Of a stretch of 64,000 nt of DNA, positions 53,289 to 61,058 are shown piece after piece. The translations under genes were made by a program, and so were the position numbers. The stretch covers positions 27,347 to 91,346 of the forward strand of contig JACQXE010000004.1 of the NCBI GenBank assembly GCA_016208915.1. Reading direction: 5' to 3'. Under the pieces are notes generated by a model. It was not told the DNA's origin, made no database searches, and worked only from the letters and a program-made list of their open reading frames with translations. This stretch comes from Nitrospirota bacterium. Lineage in GTDB: Bacteria; Nitrospirota; Thermodesulfovibrionia; Thermodesulfovibrionales; UBA1546. Position 1 is the first letter of the stretch; every line of letters begins with the position of its first letter.

Positions 53289-54773
53289 TTATATCCTCTT
53301 GAGTGTCCTTATCAACGCCTCTGCCTTTTTAAGGCTTTCATAATATTCCCTTTCAGGATCCGAGTCAGCGACAATGCCTGCGCCTGCCTGCACATATGCA
53401 AACCCGTTCTTAATGACAAACGTTCTGATTATTATATTCAGATCCATATTTCCTGAAAAACCTATATACCCTATTGAACCGGTATACGGACCTCTTGATA
53501 CAGGCTCGAGTTCATCGATTATCTCCATGCACCTAACCTTTGGAACGCCGGTGATTGTCCCGCCGGGAAATGCTGCCTTTATTGCATCAAAACACATTTT
53601 TCCACTGGCAAGTATTCCCCTAACATTGGAGACTATATGAATGACATGTGAATAATCCTCTGTTATCATAAACTCATCAACATGAACACTGCCGTAATCA
53701 GACACTCTTCCAATATCATTTCTTTCAAGGTCAATAAGCATTACATGTTCTGCCCTCTCTTTTTCATTCAGAAGCAGCTCAGTCCTCATCAGTTCATCTT
53801 CGCTTATATCCTTACCCCTCGGTCTTGTTCCTGCAATCGGTCTTGTTTCAATAATATCGCCTTTAACCTTAAGCAGTCTCTCAGGAGAGGAACTCACAAT
53901 CTGATATTCTCCAAAATCAATATAACCTGCAAATGGCGAGGGATTAATCGAGCGGAGCATCATATACAGTCTCCACGGATCAATATTCCCTATACCTGCC
54001 GATACTCTCAATGAGAGATTTGCCTGAAATATGTCTCCTGCAGCAATATATTCTTTTGCCCTCTTAACCATATCCATGTATTGCTGTTTTTTCATATCAT
54101 GGATAATTTCTATCTTAACTCTCTCTTTGCTGTCCGCATTTATATATTGAAACTTACAACTTTTAACTTTCCTTGCTATTTTCTCAATTTCATGTTCAGC
54201 CTCATCATATTTTTCCGCCCAATCGACATCGATTTCCCTGTAACCAAACTCTGTGTCCCTTACTGCAGGGCAGACAATTATCCATGCCTTTCTCTCAAGA
54301 TGGTCAATCGCGATTAATCTGTCAATCATAAGGAAGTGCGCATCAGGTATGTTGAGATCGTCTCTTGTTGTCTTTGGCAGTCTCTCAAGATACTGGACAA
54401 AATCATAACTGAACAGCCCTACGGCCCCTCCCTGAAAAAGAGGAAGAGACTTTGCATACTGCTGGTTATATACACTAATCAATGACCTCAGTCTTTTAAG
54501 CGGATGGCCTGAAGATAGAGCCCTTTTCCCTTTGGTTATGATCTCCATAGAACCATTCTTAATCTTAAATATCAGATATGGATCAAAACCTATGAATGAA
54601 TATCTCGCAATCTTCTCATCGCCTCTTACGCTTTCAAGGAGAAAACTGTTTGCCCCTGAAAAAAATGGATATAAACTCTCAGGAGACAGATAAGGGATCT
54701 CAGTTGCGATAGGCAGAATTCCCTCATGTGTGCTTTGAGCTAAAAAATCTTTTTTTGTAATGGATAGTCGCAT
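53289..54773 (-). CDS. trpE: anthranilate synthase component I (or aminodeoxychorismate synthase I)
   Basis: 494-residue chorismate-using enzyme. Marks are GANSFLLESVRGDEKIARYS, PIAGTRPRGKDISEDE near residue 310, VMLIDLERNDIGRVSDYGSV and FPGGTITGVPKVRCMEIIDE, and QAGAGIVADSDPEREYYE near the end. PIAGT with Ala favours anthranilate synthase over PabB, which often has Lys, but many homologues serve both. No glutamine amidotransferase gene is adjacent. Its stop abuts that of the MglA-like gene, and repeat copy D lies upstream. Confidence 0.85.
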   Translation of the reverse strand: MRLSITKKDFLAQSTHEGILPIATEIPYLSPESLYPFFSGANSFLLESVRGDEKIARYSFIGFDPYLIFKIKNGSMEIITKGKRALSSGHPLKRLRSLISVYNQQYAKSLPLFQGGAVGLFSYDFVQYLERLPKTTRDDLNIPDAHFLMIDRLIAIDHLERKAWIIVCPAVRDTEFGYREIDVDWAEKYDEAEHEIEKIARKVKSCKFQYINADSKERVKIEIIHDMKKQQYMDMVKRAKEYIAAGDIFQANLSLRVSAGIGNIDPWRLYMMLRSINPSPFAGYIDFGEYQIVSSSPERLLKVKGDIIETRPIAGTRPRGKDISEDELMRTELLLNEKERAEHVMLIDLERNDIGRVSDYGSVHVDEFMITEDYSHVIHIVSNVRGILASGKMCFDAIKAAFPGGTITGVPKVRCMEIIDELEPVSRGPYTGSIGYIGFSGNMDLNIIIRTFVIKNGFAYVQAGAGIVADSDPEREYYESLKKAEALIRTLKRI

Positions 54774-54791
54774 TTCTATTGAACTTACTTA

Positions 54792-54925
54792 AAAGGAAGG
54801 ATATGGCATTTTCGCTCATTCTCGGTCGTCCCGACCTCCGAGGTATTTTGCCTCTTAATTATCTAAATCTATATTGTAGTAATATCGGTAAAATAATGCC
54901 GCTCAAATATCATATCCTTCCTCTT
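54792..54925 (+). repeat. interspersed inverted-repeat element, copy D
   Basis: Left arm AAAAGGAAGGATATGGCATT, right arm (as complement) AAGAGGAAGGATATGATATT. The centre reads as in copy A (TCGGTCGTCCCGACCTCCGA). Between trpE and pyrF, in plus orientation. Confidence 0.85.
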
Positions 54926-54953
54926 CTATTATCAGGGATCAGGAATAGTTTAA

Positions 54954-55673
54954 TCATGCTGTAAGCATATCCAGAGAGATTAGCTCAATAGCCTTGAGAG
55001 GATCGCTATGGGCAAGAATTGCCCTTCCCATCACAATATAGTCAGCGCCTTCTCTAAGCGCCTGTTTGGGAGTCATGGTTCTGTGCTGGTCATCAGGTGG
55101 GGTCCACGAAGGCCTTATGCCGGGTGTGACGATAATAAATCCCTTACCGCAATGATTCCTTATCAGTGACACCTCATGGCCGGAGGCAACAACGCCATCA
55201 AGCCCTGCGTTGAAAGCAAGAGAGGAAAGATGTCTTACGTGAGTTCTTAAACCATGCTGAATTCCAAGCTCGTCCTTCAAAACCTGTTGAGAAAGGCTTG
55301 TCAGAACAGTAACACCTATAATCTTAGGCCTTTGCAGATTCTCTTTAAGACATAGTTCAGTCACAGAATCCCTGCATTTCTTCATCATCTCAACTCCGCC
55401 TGAGGTATGGACATTAAACATATATATACCAAGCCTTGCAGCAACAATCGCAGCCTTTAAAACAGTATTAGGTATATCATGAAATTTAAGGTCGAGAAAG
55501 ACCTTTTTATTCCTCTTGTGCAATTCCTCAATTATTCGAGGACCTGCAGAGGTATAAAGCTCAAGACCGACTTTATAGATTTCTATCTGATCCCTGAACT
55601 TATCCACAAGCTTGAGGGCGTAATCAGATTCTGATACATCAAGAGCTATGATTAATTTTTCTCTCCAGGGCAT
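54954..55673 (-). CDS. pyrF: orotidine 5'-phosphate decarboxylase
   Basis: 239-residue enzyme completing UMP synthesis. The beta-alpha barrel has LIIALDVSESDYALKLVD, the catalytic D-x-K-x-x-D in FLDLKFHDIPNTVLKAA and the phosphate-binding end REGADYIVMGRAIL. Its ATG has GGAG-type sequence shortly upstream. It lies between opposed repeat copies D and E. Confidence 0.95.
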   Translation of the reverse strand: MPWREKLIIALDVSESDYALKLVDKFRDQIEIYKVGLELYTSAGPRIIEELHKRNKKVFLDLKFHDIPNTVLKAAIVAARLGIYMFNVHTSGGVEMMKKCRDSVTELCLKENLQRPKIIGVTVLTSLSQQVLKDELGIQHGLRTHVRHLSSLAFNAGLDGVVASGHEVSLIRNHCGKGFIIVTPGIRPSWTPPDDQHRTMTPKQALREGADYIVMGRAILAHSDPLKAIELISLDMLTA

Positions 55674-55709
55674 TCTCTTCTCCCTATTTATTCACAGATA
55701 TAATACAAT

Positions 55710-55886
55710 CGCAGGACATAGTATTTGAGCGGTTTTATTTTGTCGATATTCATAATGAAATATCAAAACATCCATGAGACAAAATACCTCTTCGCCTCAG
55801 GCGAATCCGCCGAGGCGGAGGAGGTCGCCATAGGACCGACCTGCCTGCCGGCAGGCAGCGAATGAGTGAAAATATTATGTCCTGCG
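55710..55886 (-). repeat. interspersed inverted-repeat element, copy E (reverse orientation)
   Basis: Left arm CGCAGGACATAGTATTTGAG, right arm complement CGCAGGACATAATATTTTCA. The centre is expanded and holds the 18-bp palindrome CTGCCTGCCGGCAGGCAG (55841-55858) plus a GCCGAGGCGG-rich stretch. It is inverted relative to the other five copies and lies just upstream of pyrF. Confidence 0.83.
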
Positions 55887-55916
55887 TATATAACATACGT
55901 TTATGAATAATCAAAA

Positions 55917-56477
55917 TTATGTCTTTGGAAGTGTTATTCCCTTTTGTGCCTGATATTTTCCGGCCTTATCAGCATAGGATATTTGACATATCTCCGAGGC
56001 TCCGAGAAAAATAAGCTGTGCGAGTCCTTCATTCGAATAGAGCTTTACAGGCACAGGCGCTGTATTTGATATGGAAATCGTGATATACCCTTCCCATTCA
56101 GGCTCAAGTGGAGTGACATTCACAATAATCCCTGAGCGCGCATATGTAGATTTTCCAAGGCATATCACAAGGACATCCTTTGGGATTTTAAAATATTCAA
56201 GCGAGCGGGCAAGGACATAAGAATTAGGCGGGATTATGCATACATCACCCTTGAAATCAGTAAAATGAGTCTCCGCAAAATTCTTTGGGTCAATAACTGC
56301 ATTGTCTTTACTGTCGAAAATCTTGAATTCATCATAAATCCTCATGTCATAACCATAAGAACTAACCCCGTAAGAAATAACTCCCTTCCTCACCTGGTTG
56401 GCATCAAAAGGGGTTATCATTCCTTTTTCAGCCATCTCTCTTATCCATCTGTCGTTCTTAACCATTTTCCAGCTCAT
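55917..56477 (-). CDS. dcd: dCTP deaminase
   Basis: 186 residues from the ATG at 56477; an ATG at 56465 is also possible, and the frame extends upstream only through a palindromic repeat. Marks are [40 protein letters not shown] and [20 protein letters not shown] with the catalytic Glu in the LEPEWEG segment. It converts dCTP to dUTP for thymidylate synthesis. Its promoter region lies in repeat sequence. Confidence 0.92.
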   Translation of the reverse strand: MSWKMVKNDRWIREMAEKGMITPFDANQVRKGVISYGVSSYGYDMRIYDEFKIFDSKDNAVIDPKNFAETHFTDFKGDVCIIPPNSYVLARSLEYFKIPKDVLVICLGKSTYARSGIIVNVTPLEPEWEGYITISISNTAPVPVKLYSNEGLAQLIFLGASEICQISYADKAGKYQAQKGITLPKT

Positions 56478-56490
56478 AGTTGTTACATTT

Positions 56491-56562
56491 TGTCGTTCCG
56501 AGCAAAGCGAAGGAATCTCATCCTTTGGGATTGCTTCGGGCATTCGCTCTCGCAATGACAAA
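56491..56562. repeat. GCGAGAG-type palindromic repeat upstream of dcd
   Basis: On the minus strand, TTTGTCATTGCGAGAGCGAA at one end and the complement of TTTTGTCGTTCCGAGCAAAG at the other form a long imperfect inverted repeat, related to the shorter hairpin at 25762. Confidence 0.7.
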
Positions 56563-56661
56563 CAAGCTGAATGAGATTAACATATCTTTTTCCTCTTTTC
56601 AATACGATCGTTTTGTGATATGTTAGTTATGCGATTTTATTCTTTTCCAAGGAGGATGACT

Positions 56662-57021
56662 ATGGGACTTTGGGACAAGATTCAAAAAGATGTCAGAAAA
56701 GGAATTGATGAAGGTGTTGCAGCTGTAAGAAAAGGCGCAACTGTCGCAGTCGAAAAGGCAGAAGAACTCGCTGAAGAGGGAAAAAGACGGTACAAGATAT
56801 TCGAACTCAAACAGAAGGTGCAGTCGAATTTCACAGAACTGGGTGGAAAGATCTATGACCTTGCTTCAAAGGGCGCAAAGGATCTCATGCTTGACTCAAA
56901 GGTTAAATCAACCATTACAGGGATAAAAAAACTCGAGCTACAAATCGCAAAACTCGAAAATATTTCAGCAAAGAAAGGCGCATCAAGATCAAAAACAAAA
57001 GCAAAAGCAAAAAGAAAATGA
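56662..57021 (+). CDS. small lysine-rich helical protein
   Basis: 119 residues from the ATG at 56662, which has AAGGAGG at good spacing; an ATG at 56656 falls too close to it. The sequence is highly charged, predicted helical (GLWDKIQKDVRKGIDEGVAA), with a very basic C-terminus SRSKTKAKAKRK. It resembles YtxH/phasin-like small proteins by composition only. Its stop overlaps the next small gene by four bases. Confidence 0.7.
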   Translation: MGLWDKIQKDVRKGIDEGVAAVRKGATVAVEKAEELAEEGKRRYKIFELKQKVQSNFTELGGKIYDLASKGAKDLMLDSKVKSTITGIKKLELQIAKLENISAKKGASRSKTKAKAKRK

Positions 57022-57161
57022 AGACAGACAAAAAAAAGGAAACAGGGGATAAAACAGGCCCGAACGTAAATTTTATCAATATATGCACCAATCCCTCATG
57101 CCGTCTCAGAAAGGCGGGATGCAGGGGGTTTGAGGGATGCCCGGGGTTTATGTCAAGATGA
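57018..57161 (+). CDS. 47-residue four-cysteine protein
   Basis: A short frame starting at an ATG that overlaps the previous stop (ATGA). It reads MKTDKKKETGDKTGPNVNFI, then ICTNPSCRLRKAGCRGFEGC and PGFMSR. Four cysteines in C-x4-C-x6-C-x5-C spacing suggest a small metal site. It is coupled to the lysine-rich protein gene. The 196 bp that follow carry no gene, only AT-rich sequence and a TATAAT-containing region before lemA. Confidence 0.6.
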   Translation: MKTDKKKETGDKTGPNVNFINICTNPSCRLRKAGCRGFEGCPGFMSR

Positions 57162-57357
57162 GGATCATATACAGGAAAGACTGTTTCATAATTTTTATAA
57201 TCGACTAAATAAATAGATGGCAGTAGTTTGTGGCTTACAAAAGTAAGGTCTATCCGTTTTTGGCTCAACACGTTTTACTGTAAGGTGTCGTATAAAAATT
57301 ATTCACCAGCCTTCCCTGTATAATTAATAGGGGAGCAGAAAATATAAGGAGGAATCA

Positions 57358-57942
57358 ATGAACAAAAATACGCTATACATTCTGTTTCTGACCATATTAT
57401 TAACTATGTCAGGATGCGGTTATAACACAATGCAGGCGAATGAAGAGGCAGTGAAGGCAGCATGGGGTGATGTTGAGGCAACATATCAGAGGAGAAATGA
57501 TCTGATACCTAATCTTGTTGAGGTTGTAAAGGGATATGCAAAGCATGAAAAAGAAACCCTGATTGCGGTAACAGAGGCTCGCGCAAAGGTCGGCTCTATA
57601 CAGATGACAAAAGACATGCTCGACAACCCAAAGGCATTCGCCCAGTTTCAGGAGGCGCAGGCTTCAATGAGCAGTGCGCTTTCACGTCTTATGGTTGTAG
57701 TTGAAAAATACCCTGATCTCAAGGCAAACCAGAATTTTCTTGATCTCCAGCACCAGCTTGAGGGAACGGAGAACAGGATAAATGTCGCGCGTTCGCGTTA
57801 CAATAAGACAATTGAAACCTTCAATACATCTGTCAGGGTCTTCCCGAATAACATTACAAACAGCCTTTTGTTGCATCTGAAACTAAAGGAACCATTCAAG
57901 GCTGAGGCAGGAGCTGAAAAGGCGCCTCAGGTGAAGTTTTAA
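57358..57942 (+). CDS. lemA: LemA-family lipoprotein
   Basis: 194 residues with a lipoprotein signal (lipobox LTMSGC, Cys at residue 20), so it is anchored in a membrane facing the periplasm. The LemA helical domain has NDLIPNLVEVVKGYAKHEKE, and the C-terminal NRINVARSRYNKTIETFN motif is typical. GGAGG precedes the ATG. LemA genes often lie beside TPM-domain genes, as here; the joint function is unknown. Confidence 0.92.
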   Translation: MNKNTLYILFLTILLTMSGCGYNTMQANEEAVKAAWGDVEATYQRRNDLIPNLVEVVKGYAKHEKETLIAVTEARAKVGSIQMTKDMLDNPKAFAQFQEAQASMSSALSRLMVVVEKYPDLKANQNFLDLQHQLEGTENRINVARSRYNKTIETFNTSVRVFPNNITNSLLLHLKLKEPFKAEAGAEKAPQVKF

Positions 57943-57950
57943 TCTGCTTT

Positions 57951-58979
57951 ATGTCTGGACAGACAAGATATAGTATTTTCGCTCATTCTCGTCCGCCGCG
58001 GCGGACTCCGAGGTTTTTGCCTTACCCCCCTCAACACCCCCCTTATCAAGGGGGGACTAAGGGGGGTGTTGGTCGGAATATCAGCAAAAAAATCCGTTCA
58101 AATACTATATCCTGCCTGCTATATCTATTACTGCTTTTTATTTTTTTATCTATGCCATTGTCTGCCCATGCGCTTGATGTTCCAAAACTGAATGGCTATG
58201 TCAATGATTACGCTAACATGATATCCCCTTCTGCAAAGACATTGCTCGAAAATGAACTAAGAGCATTTGAACAGACTGATTCGACACAGATAGTTATTCT
58301 CACAATCCCTTCTCTTGAAGGAGAGGTAATTGATGAATTTAACATTAAGGTTGCTGATTCATGGAAAACAGGACAGAAAGGCAAGGACAACGGGATTATA
58401 TTTACTGTCGCAAAAGAGGACAGAAAAATGCGTATTGAAGTTGGAAAAGGACTTGAAGGAAAATTAACAGACCTTATGTCAGGAAGGATCATAGACCTTG
58501 TTGTGAAGCCTAAATTCAAAAGGGGAGACTTTAACGGAGGCTTTATAGCAGGTGTTCATTCATTAATAGACGCAACAAGAGGAGAATTCAAGGCTGAAAA
58601 TCACAACACACGGCAGAGACATCAAGACACATCTAAATTTTTTACTTTTCTCATCTTCGGCGCATTTGCCTTGCTTATACTTGGAAGCATGTCAAAAGTC
58701 ATGGGAGGAATTGCAGGCGCTGCAGGATTGCCTGCGCTTATCTTTTTGTTTTTTAAGGCAGGGTTTGCAGCATTGATTGTTTTTGCTGTTCTTGGTTTGT
58801 TTGCCGGGTTTCTGCTTCCATTATTATTCTCAGCAGGCAGATATCACAGCAGCAGTGGATTCAGGCATGGAGGCGGGTATTACGGAGGATTTGGTGGAGG
58901 AGGAGGATTTGGAGGCGGCGGTTTCGGTGGTTTCAGCGGCGGCGGATTTGGAGGCGGAGGCGCCTCAGGAGACTGGTGA
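57951..58979 (+). CDS. TPM-domain protein (YgcG-like) whose first codons are made of repeat copy F
   Basis: 342 residues. From about residue 56 it has an ordinary signal peptide (LLYLLLLFIFLSMPLSAHA), a TPM_phosphatase-type domain (VNDYANMISPSAKTLLENEL, FKRGDFNGGFIAG) to about 220, hydrophobic segments near 225-285 and a glycine-rich tail ending GGGASGDW. Residues 4-56 are translated from the repeat element, and no other ATG lies before the signal peptide, so the element supplies the start region. A long N-terminal addition may make signal targeting unusual. TPM proteins have been linked to photosystem repair and acid phosphatase activity; here the role is unknown. Confidence 0.8.
   Translation: MSGQTRYSIFAHSRPPRRTPRFLPYPPQHPPYQGGTKGGVGRNISKKIRSNTISCLLYLLLLFIFLSMPLSAHALDVPKLNGYVNDYANMISPSAKTLLENELRAFEQTDSTQIVILTIPSLEGEVIDEFNIKVADSWKTGQKGKDNGIIFTVAKEDRKMRIEVGKGLEGKLTDLMSGRIIDLVVKPKFKRGDFNGGFIAGVHSLIDATRGEFKAENHNTRQRHQDTSKFFTFLIFGAFALLILGSMSKVMGGIAGAAGLPALIFLFFKAGFAALIVFAVLGLFAGFLLPLLFSAGRYHSSSGFRHGGGYYGGFGGGGGFGGGGFGGFSGGGFGGGGASGDW
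57960..58118 (+). repeat. interspersed inverted-repeat element, copy F, coding
   Basis: Left arm CAGACAAGATATAGTATTTT, right arm (as complement) CAGGCAGGATATAGTATTTG. Part of the interior is replaced by a nested GC hairpin (58030-58074, arms CAACACCCCCCTTA/TAAGGGGGGTGTTG). It has no stop codon in the reading frame of the TPM gene. Confidence 0.88.
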
Positions 58980-59620
58980 TGAAAAAAATTTCAAAAGCAG
59001 AAAGATTTTTTACTGAAAAAGAAAAGGATGCTATAAAAGAGGCAACCCGGCTTGCTGAATCTCGCACAATCGGAGAGATAGCTGTTATGGTTGTTGACAG
59101 CAGTGACAATTATCTTGATGCAGAGATAATCGGTGGAATTCTTCTTGGCAGTCTTTTAGCACTTATTCTAACTGTCACTTATTTTCATTTATCAGTGTGG
59201 TTTTATGTCCCTATGAGTTTTATCTTTTTCTTTCCTTTTAGATTTTTATTTAAGAAAGCGCCTGCGCTTAAATCCGCATTTATCGGCATTAAGAGGAAAG
59301 AAGATGCAGTAAGGCTCAGGGCCATCAGGGCATTCTATGAAAAAGGGCTTTACAAAACAAAGAAGAATACAGGAGTTCTGTTCTTTATCTCTCTGATAGA
59401 ACATAAGGTCTGGGTGCTTGCTGACAAAGGCATTTATGAAAAGATTGAACAGGAAACCCTGAATAAATTCGCAGGAAACATCTCTCAGGGGATAAAAGAA
59501 GGGCGCGCATGTGATGCCCTATGCGAAAATATTAAAGAGGCCGGCGGATTACTTGCAAAACACTTCCCAATCACAAAGGGAGATATAGATGAACTGCCTG
59601 ACGGCGTAATAACTGAATGA
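58979..59620 (+). CDS. second TPM-domain protein
   Basis: 213 residues from the ATG at 58979, coupled to the previous gene by TGATG. The N-terminal TPM-type region (TIGEIAVMVVDSSDNYLDAE) is followed by two membrane segments near residues 58-95, and VLFFISLIEHKVWVLADKGI lies near 130. It is a lemA-TPM-TPM group, probably one transcript. The substrate is unknown. Confidence 0.85.
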   Translation: MKKISKAERFFTEKEKDAIKEATRLAESRTIGEIAVMVVDSSDNYLDAEIIGGILLGSLLALILTVTYFHLSVWFYVPMSFIFFFPFRFLFKKAPALKSAFIGIKRKEDAVRLRAIRAFYEKGLYKTKKNTGVLFFISLIEHKVWVLADKGIYEKIEQETLNKFAGNISQGIKEGRACDALCENIKEAGGLLAKHFPITKGDIDELPDGVITE

Positions 59621-59662
59621 AAGAGGATACTATGCCTTGTCTGAAGAAATATAAATTATGTA

Positions 59663-61045
59663 TTATAGTTCGAAGACTTCACCCTTTTCAGGCACATGTG
59701 TTTTAAAACCTAACTTCCCTTTTACAAGTTCACTGAAAGATACTGCCACTGTTTCTTCACCATGTACAATAAAAACCTCTGGTGTTCCTTTAAAATTCGA
59801 CAGCCATTCAATAAGGCCATCCTTGTCTGCATGGGCAGAAAAGCCATTTATTGTATAAACAGAGGACTTAACTGCTATGTCTTCTCCGAGTATATGAACA
59901 ACTTTTGCACCATCTACAATCCTTCTTCCCAATGTCCCTTTTGCCTGAAATCCAACAAATATCACACTGCATTCCGGTCTCCATAGATTGTGCTTTAGAT
60001 GATGCTTTATCCTTCCGCCATCACACATGCCGCTTCCGGCAATAACAACAATCCCTGACCTTATCTTGTTTAGTGCCATGGATTCTTCAACACTGCGTAC
60101 AAAATGCAGTTTTACAGACCTGTCTGTATTTTCAGTTGAAAAAAAGCGTCTTGCCTCATCATCAAAACACTCTGGATGCGCAAGATATACCTTAGTTACC
60201 TCTTCAGCCAACGGGCTATCAAGATAGACATTAATCCTGTATAACCTGTCTTCTCTAACAAGGCTATTCAGGATATAAAGCAGATCCTGTGTCCGTCCAA
60301 CAGCGAATGAGGGTATATATACATTGCCGCCTTTTTTAAACGTCTTTTTTATTGCCTCTACCAACTCATCTATGCTGTCCTTTGAGGATTTGTGCAATCT
60401 GTTTCCATAGGTAGATTCAATAACTATAAAGTCTGCGTCCTGCGGTATAAACGGGTCTTTGATTATCGGACTGCCTTTCTTGCCGATATCGCCAGAAAAT
60501 ACTATTTTCTTTTCTCTTTCGCTGTCCTGAAACCACAATTCGAGCGTGGCTGAACCGAGGATATGTCCGGCATCAAGGAATCTGTACTTAATCCCATTCC
60601 CAAGATGGAATAACTCGTCATATTGCTTTACCTCAAAAAGCGGAATTACATCATTAACATCTTCTACAGTATAAAGCGGCTGGACAGAAGGCTTTCCAGA
60701 CCTAAGAGCCTTCTTTGTAAGCCATTCTGCGTCATTCTGCTGGATATGTGCAGAATCATAAAGCATAGGCTGAAGCAGGTCTTTTGTTGCAGAGGTGGTA
60801 ATAATCTTGCCCCTGAACCCTTCCTTTATAACCTTAGGAAGCATCCCTGAGTGGTCTAAATGCGCATGTGTAATAAAGATATAATCAATATCCTTGGATT
60901 TAAATTCAAATTCACCATTGTTTGCTTCATGATTCCCATTGCCCTGATGCATTCCGCATTCAACAAGAATCTTAAGTTGGTTTATCTCAAGATAAAAGCA
61001 TGAGCCTGTAACTGTCCGTGCTCCACCGAGAAATTGCAGTTTCAA
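59663..61045 (-). CDS. beta-CASP metallo-beta-lactamase-fold ribonuclease
   Basis: 460 residues. The metal site THAHLDHSGMLP near residue 57 and DAGHILGS near 157 are intact. The beta-CASP part has VIESTYGNRLH and GSGMCDGGRIKHHLKHNL, and the C-terminal RMMBL region ends with GFSAHADKDGLIEWL and FIVHGEE. This is the CPSF/RNase J-like group that cleaves RNA. It is transcribed away from the OmpA-like gene upstream and convergent with the TPM gene. Confidence 0.9.
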   Translation of the reverse strand: MKLQFLGGARTVTGSCFYLEINQLKILVECGMHQGNGNHEANNGEFEFKSKDIDYIFITHAHLDHSGMLPKVIKEGFRGKIITTSATKDLLQPMLYDSAHIQQNDAEWLTKKALRSGKPSVQPLYTVEDVNDVIPLFEVKQYDELFHLGNGIKYRFLDAGHILGSATLELWFQDSEREKKIVFSGDIGKKGSPIIKDPFIPQDADFIVIESTYGNRLHKSSKDSIDELVEAIKKTFKKGGNVYIPSFAVGRTQDLLYILNSLVREDRLYRINVYLDSPLAEEVTKVYLAHPECFDDEARRFFSTENTDRSVKLHFVRSVEESMALNKIRSGIVVIAGSGMCDGGRIKHHLKHNLWRPECSVIFVGFQAKGTLGRRIVDGAKVVHILGEDIAVKSSVYTINGFSAHADKDGLIEWLSNFKGTPEVFIVHGEETVAVSFSELVKGKLGFKTHVPEKGEVFEL

Positions 61046-61058
61046 TGTCGTAACCCTG

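Noticed and set aside
56478..56561. N-terminal extension of dcd
   Set aside because: The extra codons come from a palindromic repeat, and the family starts near 56477.
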